64,000 nt of DNA from Francisella adeliensis (GCF_003290445.1 NZ_CP021781.1:434001-498000); one strand, 5' to 3'; shown: positions 26,385-35,510, numbered from the stretch's first letter. The notes: generated from the sequence alone by a model not told the origin. A program made the numbers and translations.

Positions 26385-27332
26385 ATGAACTGTGTTATAT
26401 TGGATGATTATCAAAATGTTTCTTTAAAATCGGCTAATTGGAATGAATTGAAAAATATATCTGTGAGCAATTTAAATCAACATTTAGTAGGAAATGAACT
26501 TGTAAAGGCTTTATCAGATGCTGAAATAATTGTAGTCATGCGTGAGAGAACACCAATCACTCGTGAACTAATGCAAAAATTACCAAAATTGAAATTAATA
26601 ATAACTTCTGGAATGAGAAATGCTTCTATTGATAAAGAAGCTGCAAAAGAAAGAAATATAATAGTATGTGGTACAAAAAGTCTAAAACGACCTCCTATGG
26701 AGTTAACTTGGGCTTTAATTTTAAATTTATCAAGATATATAACAGCTGAGTCTAATGCTGTTAAAAACTATGGTCCTTGGCAGTCAACACTTGGTACTAG
26801 TTTACAAGGTAAAACATTAGGTTTATTAGGATTAGGGCACATTGGTAAACTAATGGTGCCAGTAGCCAAAGCATTTGAAATGAATGTTATTGCTTGGAGT
26901 CCTAATCTTACTCAAGAACGTTGTGATGAAGTAGGAGTTACTCTTATAGAATCCAAAGAAGATTTATTTATAAATTCTGACATAATATCAATACATATGG
27001 TATTAAGTCATCTAACTAGAAACCTAGTTACATATAAAGAGATGTCTCTAATGAAACCATCGGCATTTTTAGTTAATACTTCCCGTGCTGAAATAGTTAA
27101 TCAAGAAGATTTGATAAGAATTCTTAAAGAGGAAAAAATTAGAGGTGCTGGTATAGATGTGTTTGAAGAAGAGCCATTACCACAAAATCATCCTTTACGT
27201 CAGCTAGATAATGTTATAGCAACACCGCATTTAGGTTATGTGGCGGATACAAATTATAAATTGTATTTTACTCAGGCTGTTGAAAATATTAATGCTTTTA
27301 TTTCTAATAATTTTATTCGAACTTTAGATTAA
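26385..27332 (+). CDS. D-isomer-specific 2-hydroxyacid dehydrogenase family protein
   Basis: A 315-residue NAD(P)-dependent enzyme. It has the nucleotide-binding GLLGLGHIGK (about residue 146), the catalytic Arg region NTSRAEIV, the Glu region DVFEEEPLP and the His of TPHLGYV. The start MNCVILDDYQN and the block MRERTPI with ITSGMRNASID place it in the phosphoglycerate-dehydrogenase-like subgroup of unknown substrate, not with D-lactate dehydrogenases such as VanH. AGGAG precedes the ATG. It seems intact inside an otherwise decayed segment and is followed 26 bases later by a truncated flavin monooxygenase gene. Confidence 0.88.
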   Translation: MNCVILDDYQNVSLKSANWNELKNISVSNLNQHLVGNELVKALSDAEIIVVMRERTPITRELMQKLPKLKLIITSGMRNASIDKEAAKERNIIVCGTKSLKRPPMELTWALILNLSRYITAESNAVKNYGPWQSTLGTSLQGKTLGLLGLGHIGKLMVPVAKAFEMNVIAWSPNLTQERCDEVGVTLIESKEDLFINSDIISIHMVLSHLTRNLVTYKEMSLMKPSAFLVNTSRAEIVNQEDLIRILKEEKIRGAGIDVFEEEPLPQNHPLRQLDNVIATPHLGYVADTNYKLYFTQAVENINAFISNNFIRTLD

Positions 27333-27357
27333 TAAAAATCAAAATTAAGGAAATGAC

Positions 27358-27465
27358 ATGAGAAAAATGAAACTAGGGGCTTTTCTGCCAGTGCCAGGTC
27401 ATCATATTGCTGCTTGGAGACACCCTTTAGCTAAAGCTGATGGTGGTCACGATATAGATTATTAG
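27358..27465 (+). pseudogene. Luciferase-like FMN monooxygenase (NtaA/SnaA/DmoA type), N-terminal scrap
   Basis: Thirty-five codons beginning MRKMKLGAFLPVPGHHIAAW followed by RHP and KADGG, which is the standard opening of NtaA/SnaA/DmoA flavin monooxygenases (usually about 440 residues). The reading then stops. AAGG lies upstream at a good distance. The rest of the gene is missing from the following 700 bases. Confidence 0.8.
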
Positions 27466-28050
27466 TTATTTTATATAGATGTTCTGTAAAGTACTTTAAT
27501 ATAATTGAATATTAAATCAACTGTCTTTTAGAGTAAATGGGCATAGTTCTTAGAATAAACTGGAAAACTATTTAGTAATGTAAATCGTTTTAGAGAAGAA
27601 GGTATATCTGGCTTATATGTGAGATCAACAAAATCAAAACCATCAAAATCACGTTCAGATATAGAAAAATAGATATCAAAATTTATGTAAGTTTTATGTG
27701 TTAGTCTTAGTAGTTGGAAGAGGAATAGGTAAGCAACTACATTAGATAGTATGTAATGAATTCTCTGTAAGCTGTTCACTAAAAACGATTTATAATACTT
27801 TTTAAGTTAGATCAGTTATCGTTCAAAACATCTAACAGAAGTTATTAGTCTTTATAAAAAAAATGGTGAACTAGGAATGGATGAAAGTTAAGTGCTGTTC
27901 ATCACCAAAATGATCTTGTATCAGCTTAAAGAATATTGAGAAGTTGTATAGGATTTAAATATATACTATTTCTTATTTCATCAATGTTATCTAAACATAC
28001 TAATATTACAGTCATTTGTAAGATTTACTTAGATGAAAAAATTAGAGATT
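27466..28050. other. Non-coding right part of the island with a possible transposase scrap
   Basis: No intact gene. Around 27572-27679 one frame reads NRFREEGISGLYVRSTKSKP, the pattern of the helix-turn-helix region of IS481-like transposases (RFREEGLAGL followed by DRS), before reaching a stop. An 83-codon reading on the minus strand (27528-27779) covers the same bases and is judged a chance frame. The rest is AT-rich with many stops. Confidence 0.35.
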
Positions 28051-28069
28051 TGTTACCTATTTGTTACCT
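28051..28069 (+). repeat. Two TGTTACCT repeats near the right end, candidate integrase arm sites
   Basis: TGTTACCT occurs at 28051-28058 and 28062-28069 with an 11-base period, about 75 bases inside the right attachment repeat. It shares its core and orientation with the five repeats near the left end (18090-18147). The pairing of both ends suggests binding sites for the element's own integrase. Confidence 0.65.
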
Positions 28070-28142
28070 AGAAGCTTTTTCGAGGTTTTGCTTATATGGT
28101 TTGTCAGTGTTCTGAGAGTATTGAAAATAAAGGAAAAAACTT

Positions 28143-28192
28143 GTGGTAGCTATGAATGGACTTGAACCATCGACCCCAGCATTATGAATGCT
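28143..28192. repeat. Right attachment-site repeat (within intact tRNA-Met)
   Basis: Fifty bases identical to 17928-17977. They cover the 3' portion of the tRNA-Met gene, from the anticodon stem through the encoded CCA plus one base. Beyond base 28192 the two copies diverge at once. Confidence 0.92.
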
Positions 28193-28220
28193 GTGCTCTA
28201 ACCAGCTGAGCTACATAGCC
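28144..28220 (-). tRNA. Elongator tRNA-Met (anticodon CAU)
   Basis: On the minus strand 77 bases fold as a tRNA: acceptor stem GGCTATG with CATAGCT (one G-U pair), D-arm with AGCTCAGCTGGTTAGAGC, anticodon stem CAGCA/TGCTG around a loop TTCATAA, T-arm with GGTTCAAGTCC, and encoded CCA. The sequence follows the elongator tRNA-Met of E. coli closely, with no features of the initiator. Its 3' half is the integration target of the island to its left, and the gene remains complete. Confidence 0.95.
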
Positions 28221-28392
28221 ACAAAGATGTAGAATATTATATTTAAAATATGGATATTGTCAATGATAATTGAGCACTGTTATGAAAAAATATCTCAAAG
28301 GGGTTTATTACTTGCCAAAAGGGATTAGTTTGTAGTACGATATAGCTAATTAATTTAACTAAAGCAAAAGCTTAAAACAAAAGTATAAAAAT

Positions 28393-29094
28393 ATGTCTGA
28401 CGGTAGAAATAAATTAAACGACTTCTCTTTATTACAATCTTTATTGGGTGGTTCTTCTAAAATAGAAGAAAAAACTTCAAGAATGAAGCAGGCTAGAGAT
28501 AAAAATATCTCAAGAAATAAAACTAGTAAAAATGTGAATAAAACAAATACTAGAGCTACAGATGATGAAACTTTTATTCGTATTCCTCAGTATGGCCATA
28601 GAATAAACAACAAGGTTATTAACGAGCTAGAAAATCCAACTAGTGTAGATAATGACGAGTTAGTGATCAAGGTTGATGTTGCAAAAGAGAGAGAGAAAGA
28701 AGAGGCAAGACTTTTTAAATGGTTATGTACTCGCTTTTCAAAATGTTTTGATCCTATCAATAAGAAGCCGTTAAAAGTTGGAATAAGTGAAGAAATTGAA
28801 ATAATTTATCAAAATGAGCATTTTTCACCTTTAGATAAGATGGTTTTAAGAAATGTACTGCGTCGCTATGTTGGAGATACTCGTTATCATAAGGCTGTAT
28901 TTGAATTAAAACAAAGGTTTAATCTACATGGTCAACCAGTTGAAGATTATGCTCCAGAGCATATTGAATACTCTAAGAGAAGGCTTGATGAAATCGCTGA
29001 AAAGGCTGAGTTTAGAGCTAAAGGTCTTAGTATGAAAGATTACTATGAACACAAAAAACAAAAGAATGAAGAAGAAGTCAAATCAGAAGATTAG
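28393..29094 (+). CDS. ProQ/FinO-domain RNA-binding protein
   Basis: A 233-residue protein with a long, basic and polar N-terminal region (residues 1-100) and a FinO/ProQ domain (about 105-195): RLFKWLCTRFSKCFD, PLKVGI, then LRRYVGDTRYHKAV and FNLHGQ. ProQ proteins bind structured small RNAs and mRNA 3' ends as chaperones. The C-terminal Tudor-like domain of E. coli ProQ is absent; a charged tail replaces it. The extended N-terminus is unlike E. coli. It stands alone, divergent from the tRNA gene. Confidence 0.88.
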   Translation: MSDGRNKLNDFSLLQSLLGGSSKIEEKTSRMKQARDKNISRNKTSKNVNKTNTRATDDETFIRIPQYGHRINNKVINELENPTSVDNDELVIKVDVAKEREKEEARLFKWLCTRFSKCFDPINKKPLKVGISEEIEIIYQNEHFSPLDKMVLRNVLRRYVGDTRYHKAVFELKQRFNLHGQPVEDYAPEHIEYSKRRLDEIAEKAEFRAKGLSMKDYYEHKKQKNEEEVKSED

Positions 29095-29191
29095 TAATAA
29101 TTTCTTTAAAAATTAATTTTTAACTATTGAAATAATAGTACTTAGGGGGTATATTTACTTATAACACAAGGATTTAAGTGTTTTAGGTGAT

Positions 29192-29686
29192 ATGAAAATG
29201 GGAAAAAAAATAGTTAAATTGAAAAAAATAGGCATTATATTTACATTAATTTCTTTGATAGTATTATTAATCGGTTGTATTAGTGAAGATGTTAAAAATA
29301 AGTATAAAGGTCTGACTTTGACAGATCATCAGTTTATAAGTTCTAAAGCTACGGCATATAAGACCTTAGGTTTTGACTATGATGCAGTCCCTTCAGGAAT
29401 AAATAATATAGATAAAGCATCACCAACAGAATTTTTAGTTAAATTATATGTAGGTGATAACAAAGACTGTAAAGTGATTTATACGGCATCAGAAGATGGT
29501 AAAGAAGGTCAGGAGACTAACACTTCAAGTTTCAAAGCATATTTATCACCTAAAGATACACTTGTGAAAGTATTCTGTGTTGGTAAAGAGTCTAATATAG
29601 ATTATAAAATAACAGCAATTGCTAAAGGTGTTACTTATTCTCGAATTGGCAATTTATCATATATGGCAGAAGCATCAGAATTCTAA
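29192..29686 (+). CDS. Hypothetical lipoprotein
   Basis: A 164-residue secreted protein with a basic leader, a hydrophobic stretch and a lipobox-like LLIGC (about residue 29). The mature part looks beta-rich, with two further cysteines (in DCKV and VFCVG) that could pair. AGGTGA precedes the ATG at 29192. I do not recognise the family. Conserved small lipoproteins of this type are common in Francisella. Confidence 0.65.
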   Translation: MKMGKKIVKLKKIGIIFTLISLIVLLIGCISEDVKNKYKGLTLTDHQFISSKATAYKTLGFDYDAVPSGINNIDKASPTEFLVKLYVGDNKDCKVIYTASEDGKEGQETNTSSFKAYLSPKDTLVKVFCVGKESNIDYKITAIAKGVTYSRIGNLSYMAEASEF

Positions 29687-29830
29687 TTTCTTTAAAATCT
29701 TATACTCATCTTAGAATGCATTGATATCTTTCATGCTTTCTTTAATTATTTAGCATTTTTCAGCATTATATATTGATTTTAGAGAGGAATATAAACTCTT
29801 TTGTGGAAGAGTGAATGTGACTGGTATGAA

Positions 29831-31285
29831 TTATTTTCTCCAAAACTCAGGCATAAATAAAACTAGTATAGTAAATATTTCAAGTCTTCCGGCGATCATT
29901 GTTAAGTCACATATCCATAATGCTTTATCAGGTAAAGAGCTAAAGCTTGTGCCAATCTCACCTAGTCCTGGACCTACATTTGAAAGAGTAGTAGCGGCTG
30001 TTGAGAAAGCTGTTGTAACATCAAGCCCACAACCAAGTAAGGCAAGCCAAGCAGCACCAAAAATTATTATGTATACAGAGATATAGCCAGAAACTCTATT
30101 TAAAGCTTGCTCAGATATATGAATATCACCAAGTTTCGCAGTAAAAACACCTTGAGGATGAATTACTCTTTTTGCTTCTAATACAGCTTTCTCTTTAAAT
30201 AATATTGCTCGTATCATTTTTAGGCCACCGGCAGTTGAGCCTCCACAACCACCTACAATTGCTAAAAACATTAGCATGATGGGTAAGAAGCTAGGCCATA
30301 GATAGAAGTTATTGTCAGAAACAAATCCGGCACTTGAGCTAAGAGCTACTACTTGGAAGATACTATCTGTTATTGTCTTAGGAATATTTGCAAGATCATT
30401 AGAGAATGAAATCATTGTTATAGCAACGATTACAGATGAGAAAAAAAGCAGATAGCAATACGCTTTAAACTCAACATTTTTAAAGTAATGTTTGATGCTT
30501 AGTCGTGATAGAGCTATATAGTGAGCTTTAAAGCTTGTAGCACCAAGAAATAAAAATATCCCACAAACTATAAGCACGCCAGTAGATTTGTCAGTCATGC
30601 TAGCATCTGTTGGAGCAAAGCCTCCGGTAGATACGGTTGAGAATGTATAGCAAATTGCATCAAATGGATTCATGCCTACGAGTAAGTACGATAAGAAACA
30701 TAAAAATGTAAAGAGTAAATATACTAACCAAAGTGCTTTAGCTGTACTTGATATTTTAGGAGCTATCTTTTCATCTTTCCATTGACCAGAGATCTCAGCT
30801 TTATATAGCTGCATTCCACCAACACCAAGAAGAGGTAGTATCGCGACTGATAGTACAATAATACCCATACCACCAAAAAATTCAGTCTGCTGACGGTAAA
30901 ATAATATGCTGTGAGGCAAATACTCAAGACCAGATATAACAGTACCACCAGTAGTTGTAAACCCAGAAGCTGATTCAAATACAGCATGAGTGAATGTAAG
31001 GTTTAGTCCAGGAAAGGTTAGGTAGGGAATCGCACCATATAATGTCACAAAGCCCCATACTAACGCAACTATAAGGAAGCCATCCCTATTTGAAAGTTTT
31101 TTTGTTGATTTTCGAGCTATAAACCACATCATAAACCCAGAAAGAAAAGTGATTACGAAACTTACTAAAAAAGGGTACGATGTATTTTCTTCATAAATAT
31201 GATCGATAATTACAGGACTTAGCATAGTAATGCTCAAAAACATTAAGAAAATTCCAATAATTTTTGGCTTTTGGCTTAATCCCAT
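29831..31285 (-). CDS. trkH: Trk system potassium uptake protein TrkH
   Basis: A 484-residue integral membrane subunit of the Trk K+ channel. The four pore loops with the selectivity-filter glycines are visible: SGFTTTGGT, STVSTGGFAP, SSAGFVSD and LSNVGPGLG. The CGGSTAGG segment in the middle is also characteristic. TrkH works with the cytosolic regulator TrkA, whose gene is not in this window. Transcribed alone, with its start at 31285. Confidence 0.94.
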   Translation of the reverse strand: MGLSQKPKIIGIFLMFLSITMLSPVIIDHIYEENTSYPFLVSFVITFLSGFMMWFIARKSTKKLSNRDGFLIVALVWGFVTLYGAIPYLTFPGLNLTFTHAVFESASGFTTTGGTVISGLEYLPHSILFYRQQTEFFGGMGIIVLSVAILPLLGVGGMQLYKAEISGQWKDEKIAPKISSTAKALWLVYLLFTFLCFLSYLLVGMNPFDAICYTFSTVSTGGFAPTDASMTDKSTGVLIVCGIFLFLGATSFKAHYIALSRLSIKHYFKNVEFKAYCYLLFFSSVIVAITMISFSNDLANIPKTITDSIFQVVALSSSAGFVSDNNFYLWPSFLPIMLMFLAIVGGCGGSTAGGLKMIRAILFKEKAVLEAKRVIHPQGVFTAKLGDIHISEQALNRVSGYISVYIIIFGAAWLALLGCGLDVTTAFSTAATTLSNVGPGLGEIGTSFSSLPDKALWICDLTMIAGRLEIFTILVLFMPEFWRK

Positions 31286-31386
31286 AATTGTGCTTAAAGC
31301 TTTAACAGTTAAAAGGTGACTTTGTCATTTAGTTTAGTATAATTACCTTCAAGCTACAAGATAAAATACTAATAAGAGGTTTCGCT

Positions 31387-31587
31387 ATGATGAAAATAAT
31401 TTTAAGGCTAGCACATCTTTTTGATAATAAAAAAGATAGAGAGTATGTGAGTGAAGCAGGTAAATTCTTAAAAGAGTTTGATAAAACAAATCCTCAAAAA
31501 TCAGAAGCACAAAAAAAAGAAATTTTAAAGCATCGGAATCTTTATAAAAGAGAAGCGAAGAAAGAGACTAGCTTTCTTGATGGATAG
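31387..31587 (+). CDS. Small hypothetical protein (CBU_0585-like)
   Basis: A 66-residue soluble, highly charged protein with YVSEAGKFLKEFD and a C-terminal EILKHRNLYKREA. This pattern recalls a small family seen in Coxiella and Legionella (CBU_0585 type) of unknown function. AGAGG lies upstream of the ATG. Its last 20 bases overlap the 3' end of the MFS gene on the opposite strand. Confidence 0.6.
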   Translation: MMKIILRLAHLFDNKKDREYVSEAGKFLKEFDKTNPQKSEAQKKEILKHRNLYKREAKKETSFLDG

Positions 31588-32779
31588 TTTCTGTAGGTAG
31601 TTTTATTTGTGTCACAGCAATAAAGCCTATAAATAGAATTATGCTAGCTATAATATATAGATAAGAACCAAACCCAGCATCTATTAGCCATCCTCCGGAG
31701 ATAAGTATTAGAAGTTGAGGTAGTGAGAAAAACATATTTAACCACCCCATATATTCACCAAGTTTACCATCAGGTGCAAGTCTTGCAATGATTGTATAAC
31801 TAGAAACTTGTGTCAAGATAAACCCAAGTGCTACAAAAACTGTAACTGTATACCAACAATAACAATCTTCTTTCAAGAAGGATGCTCCAAAAAGAGATAT
31901 TGCAAATATTAGCATTCCACCACCGAAAAGCTTCTTTATAGTGATATTGAGTCTTTTTAAAGCTATTGCTGCGCAAAAGCCAATAATTACTGAGCTAACA
32001 CCAAATGCTACTACTAATGAACCGGTAAAGTTTATGTTAAATGATAAGTATTCATTCATGTAGCCACCCATCATCGGCATAAAAGCACCAAAACCTGTCA
32101 TTGCACAAAATGTTGCAAGAAAAAGCATATTATTATTTTTGTTTTTAAATACATTAAGACTTAACTTTGACTCATTCTTAGTCTGATTTTCAGGTCTTTC
32201 TTTTACGATGGTTGGCAATATAGCTACTGTAGGGATAATGAGTATAAGACATATAACTATACAGCTTATAAGAGCACCGCCAGCATCCCACATAAATGCT
32301 GCAATAAGACCAATTAATATTGTGCCAATTTGAGCAGTAGTACGAGCTAAGAGTATTGCAAAAGGAACTTGATCAAAATCTACAACTTCAACTACAAGAG
32401 TATAGTAAGGTCCTTGAAAAAAGTTAATACTTGCATAGGTACAAAAAGCGATGATAAATAAAGTTGCATAATTTGGAGCAAAAGCCCAAAGCATTTGAAA
32501 AATACAAGTTAGTATAAGTCCAAATAACAACCAAGTAGTCCTTTTACCAAACATAAAGTTAATTGGTGTTTTATCAGAAATTATGCCGGCAATAGTTTGC
32601 ATGAATATCCCAGTGAAAGCAGCCATAGATAAAAGTAAGCCCACAAGTAGAGCTGAGCTTGTATGTTGATATGCAATCCAAGAGCCAATAGTTCCTGTTA
32701 AAGACCAAAACATACCAATACCAATATCTGGTATAGCTATTAGGAAAGGGTTCCAACGGCGTGTATTGTATTTAATCAT
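31568..32779 (-). CDS. MFS transporter, probably galactoside/sugar uptake
   Basis: A 403-residue, 12-helix transporter. IPDIGIGMFWSLTGTIGSW in helix 1 and SDKTPINFMFGKRTTW in loop 2-3 recall the SLC45/sucrose-symporter and GPH-like group of sugar transporters. It overlaps the end of the gutted alpha-galactosidase gene upstream and belongs to the same minus-strand cluster as the GH42 beta-galactosidase, so galactosides (lactose, galacto-oligosaccharides, melibiose) are the likely cargo. The ATG at 32779 is preferred; 32791 adds four residues. Confidence 0.83.
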   Translation of the reverse strand: MIKYNTRRWNPFLIAIPDIGIGMFWSLTGTIGSWIAYQHTSSALLVGLLLSMAAFTGIFMQTIAGIISDKTPINFMFGKRTTWLLFGLILTCIFQMLWAFAPNYATLFIIAFCTYASINFFQGPYYTLVVEVVDFDQVPFAILLARTTAQIGTILIGLIAAFMWDAGGALISCIVICLILIIPTVAILPTIVKERPENQTKNESKLSLNVFKNKNNNMLFLATFCAMTGFGAFMPMMGGYMNEYLSFNINFTGSLVVAFGVSSVIIGFCAAIALKRLNITIKKLFGGGMLIFAISLFGASFLKEDCYCWYTVTVFVALGFILTQVSSYTIIARLAPDGKLGEYMGWLNMFFSLPQLLILISGGWLIDAGFGSYLYIIASIILFIGFIAVTQIKLPTETIHQES

Positions 32780-33254
32780 TTTTAACCTCATTAATTTCTA
32801 CTAAAATGGCACTTTGTGGGTGCAGTAAAGGAATGTCTAAGCCAATATTAGCCAAAATATTACCGGTTAACCTTATATCACTATTACATAAGCTAGGAAG
32901 AGCTTTCATCACATAGCCAACATTATCAATCTCATCTTTTAGAGTTAGTTTAGCTGATTGAGAACTAATCTTTGTATTTATAAGTTTAAAATTTGGTGAC
33001 CAATGAGTGCTAGAGATTATTTCAATAGCATTTATATGAAAGTCACCTTGAGCAAGATTAGGGATTAGTGATCCGTGACTAGGCTCATCTATTGTGCCTT
33101 GAGGTATAGCAGAGCTTTGTGCTAAAAGTTGGTTGATTTCATCCTGATTAAGTTGAAGTTTTTCTCCCCAATAAATACATTGAGGAGGATTTTTAGGGTT
33201 ACATTTGATTATGAAAGAAGAGTTCTTACCATGCAAGTTTATTATGGTACTCAT
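32772..33254 (-). pseudogene. GH36 alpha-galactosidase with internal deletion
   Basis: This 160-codon reading joins the two extremities of a roughly 700-residue GH36 enzyme. The N-terminal part has FIIKCNPKNPPQCIYWGEKL, then IPQGTIDE and GSLIPNLAQGDF, as in the GH36 N-terminal beta domain; the end reads LTGNILANIGLDIPLLHPQS, the usual C-terminal strand. The whole catalytic barrel, including both catalytic Asp residues, is missing. The deletion is in frame, so a small protein may still be made. It sits between the GH42 and MFS genes, with its start 5 bases past the GH42 stop. Confidence 0.68.
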
Positions 33255-33258
33255 AGTA

Positions 33259-35229
33259 TTACCCATAGTATTTTGAATATTTACATTGGAAATTATCATA
33301 TTTTAATATTTGTGTATCAAGGGCTTTGATAGTTTCTCCAAGATACTCAACATCAAAACGATTATGGTTTAATAAGATAGCAATTTTATCATTATCGTTT
33401 CCTTTAACTACAATCTCTAAGCTATCAGGGGATTTGAAATACTGTATAGATTTTTCATCCGCTAATTCTATTGCAATATCATGCCAAAAAATATCATCAT
33501 CAATACCTGTACCAATATAGTAAATCTCGCCACTGCCAACTTTTGATTTTACTGCACCACTATAATCTTTAAACTCATCTGTATAGTTACATAGTGATTG
33601 CGTATTCTCTTTAGGTATTAACATATCACGCCAGACAGTAGCTTGTAGTTCTTGTCCTTTATAATTTACGGTACAGCTAGTATCTGTTGGTAATGGTTCG
33701 AAGTAATTTACGCTAACATTTGCTAATTTATGAATAGGATTTTCAACACCAAAGCGAATTTCATTATGATACTCTTTTAAGCCTGCTCTAAAGCTTGCAA
33801 TAACTGTACCACCATTTTTAATGAACTCTTCAAGCCTAGCGATGTTTTTATCTGTTATAAGCATTGCTACCGGAAGAAGTATTACAGAATAATCACCAAA
33901 ATCATGACGAATATCTAACACATCAACACTAATATTATTATCATAAAATGGTTTGTAAAGGCGAGTATGTTCATTTTGAATATCAAAAGCTGTTGATTGC
34001 TGTTGAATGCGCCAACTATAGATATTATCCATAGAGTATAAAAGAGCAACCTTAGATTTTGTTGGGGATTTTATAGCTTCTTTGTGTTGTTTTGCGAGCT
34101 TAATAATCTCTAACATTTCATTGTAACGGTGATTATACTTGTTGTCATGGTCTAACACACCATAGCAAAACTGCTCAGCACCTTTTGTTGCTGTACGCCA
34201 TCTAAAGTAGATTAAATTGTCGCAACCACGAGCCATTGCTTGGAATGACCATAGCTTGGCGTGTCCTGGTCGAGGAACGAACCCCATGATGTTATGTGCT
34301 TGAGCGCCAATTAATTGTTCGGTTATCCAGTAGTTTTTATTTAAAAAACCTCTAGTTTGATCTAGCTTTAAAGCAGTTTTGTATGATTCTACTGGTATGT
34401 GTTGCCCACCCCAAACAGGGTAGTTGTTTAGTGCTACAACATCAAGTTTTTCTGATAAGTCTGTATGGTCTTGAGCTTTTGAAAAGTAGTCACCTGTATA
34501 ATTATGTAAAACTTCTTTGGCAGGGTCTATGTCTTTTATTATCTTAACTTGTCGAGCAAGAAAGTTAGTTGTAGTATCTGCTCTAAAGCGATTGAAGTAT
34601 AAAATCATTCCAGGGTTAGTTGCTGGAATTGTTGAACGAGGAATATTTATTTCATCAAAATCATTATAAGTTTGTGACCAAAAAACACTACCAATAGCAT
34701 CATTAAAAGAGTGTATATCATTGTTGAACTTTTCTTTTAAGTATTTTTTAAACTCAATTTCACATTGATCACAATAACACATATCACTTGTTTCATGACC
34801 AAGCTCATTATCTATATGCCACAATAAGACAGCAGGGTGATCTTTATAAGCTTCGACCATCTTTTGTGTTATGCGATTAGCATATTTATTATAAGTTGGT
34901 GAGTTTAGACAGGCTTGCCTTCTTCCTCCGAAATGTTTTTGGATCAGATTTTCATCAATTTCAAATATCTTGGGATCTTTTTTATAAAGCCAAGCAGGAA
35001 CTGTAGCAGTAGGGGTACCAAGCATAACTTTTAAACCTAGCTTGTGAGCTTTGTCTAAAACCATAGTAAAAAAGCTAAAATCAAACTCACCATCTTTTGG
35101 CTCCATAAGATGCCAAGCAAATTCAGCAACACGGATACAGTTTAGCTCTGAATTGGCTATACGATTTAAATCTTCATCAATAAGGGAGTAGTCCCATTGT
35201 TCTGGGTAATAGTCGACGCCGAAGTACAT
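33259..35229 (-). CDS. Beta-galactosidase, glycoside hydrolase family 42
   Basis: A 656-residue cytoplasmic enzyme with the GH42 layout: TIM barrel (residues about 1-380), a trimerisation flavodoxin-like domain (380-580) and a small C-terminal beta domain. The acid/base Glu is E142 in WHIDNELGHE; the nucleophile Glu lies in NYWITEQLIG. The zinc-type cysteine cluster CYCDQC (151-156) is present as in the Thermus enzyme. No signal peptide. It is the first gene of the galactoside cluster, followed by the remains of an alpha-galactosidase and an MFS transporter. Confidence 0.93.
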   Translation of the reverse strand: MYFGVDYYPEQWDYSLIDEDLNRIANSELNCIRVAEFAWHLMEPKDGEFDFSFFTMVLDKAHKLGLKVMLGTPTATVPAWLYKKDPKIFEIDENLIQKHFGGRRQACLNSPTYNKYANRITQKMVEAYKDHPAVLLWHIDNELGHETSDMCYCDQCEIEFKKYLKEKFNNDIHSFNDAIGSVFWSQTYNDFDEINIPRSTIPATNPGMILYFNRFRADTTTNFLARQVKIIKDIDPAKEVLHNYTGDYFSKAQDHTDLSEKLDVVALNNYPVWGGQHIPVESYKTALKLDQTRGFLNKNYWITEQLIGAQAHNIMGFVPRPGHAKLWSFQAMARGCDNLIYFRWRTATKGAEQFCYGVLDHDNKYNHRYNEMLEIIKLAKQHKEAIKSPTKSKVALLYSMDNIYSWRIQQQSTAFDIQNEHTRLYKPFYDNNISVDVLDIRHDFGDYSVILLPVAMLITDKNIARLEEFIKNGGTVIASFRAGLKEYHNEIRFGVENPIHKLANVSVNYFEPLPTDTSCTVNYKGQELQATVWRDMLIPKENTQSLCNYTDEFKDYSGAVKSKVGSGEIYYIGTGIDDDIFWHDIAIELADEKSIQYFKSPDSLEIVVKGNDNDKIAILLNHNRFDVEYLGETIKALDTQILKYDNFQCKYSKYYG

Positions 35230-35387
35230 AGGTTATGTATGAAAAAATTAAGATGCTTTTCATTATATGTAGGAGTAGTCATAACTTCAATTAAAATATA
35301 ACTATTCTTGAGAGTAAATTGAGTGTACAAAAAAGTGCACTAAGCATGTATCATATAAAATAATCATTTTTATTATATAGGTCAATT

Positions 35388-35510
35388 ATGAAAAAAATCA
35401 TTTATATATCACTAGCGTGCTTCCTTGCACTTTCACTTAATAGTTGTTGGATTATGGCAGCAGGTGTTGTCGGTGGGGCTACAGGGGCTTATATAGCTAA
35501 AAAAGATTAA
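35388..35510 (+). CDS. Very small lipoprotein with glycine-zipper tail
   Basis: Forty residues: a lipoprotein signal peptide (MKKIIYISLACFLALSLNSC) and a tail AAGVVGGATGAYIAKKD that has glycine-zipper spacing. The start at 35388 follows a TATATAGG stretch. It recalls entericidin-size lipoproteins. Function unknown. Confidence 0.65.
   Translation: MKKIIYISLACFLALSLNSCWIMAAGVVGGATGAYIAKKD

Larger units (their letters stand above)
17928..28192. mobile_element. Integrated genomic island in tRNA-Met, immobilised
   Basis: A 10.2-kb element bounded by a perfect 50-bp direct repeat: 17928-17977, and 28143-28192 inside the intact tRNA-Met gene. A tyrosine-integrase gene lies just inside the left end, as usual for tRNA-targeting elements. 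The integrase has lost its catalytic domain, the cargo is rich in frameshifts and fragments, and no conjugation or phage structural genes remain, so it cannot move by itself. Surviving open genes are the Ddl-type ligase, one member of an unknown paralogue pair and a 2-hydroxyacid dehydrogenase. Confidence 0.88.

Noticed and set aside
20948-27332. VanH/VanA-like glycopeptide resistance (dehydrogenase plus Ddl-type ligase)
   Set aside because: The dehydrogenase belongs to another subgroup, the two genes are 4.5 kb apart on opposite strands, no VanX is present, and a Gram-negative would gain little from it.
27528-27779. 83-codon minus-strand reading frame
   Set aside because: No homology, no ribosome site, and the opposite strand carries a better, though decayed, transposase-like pattern.
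35240-35275. Second NsrR-like site (AAGATGCTTTT) near the beta-galactosidase start
   Set aside because: Only one half-site is present; the inverted partner is absent and there is no functional link.
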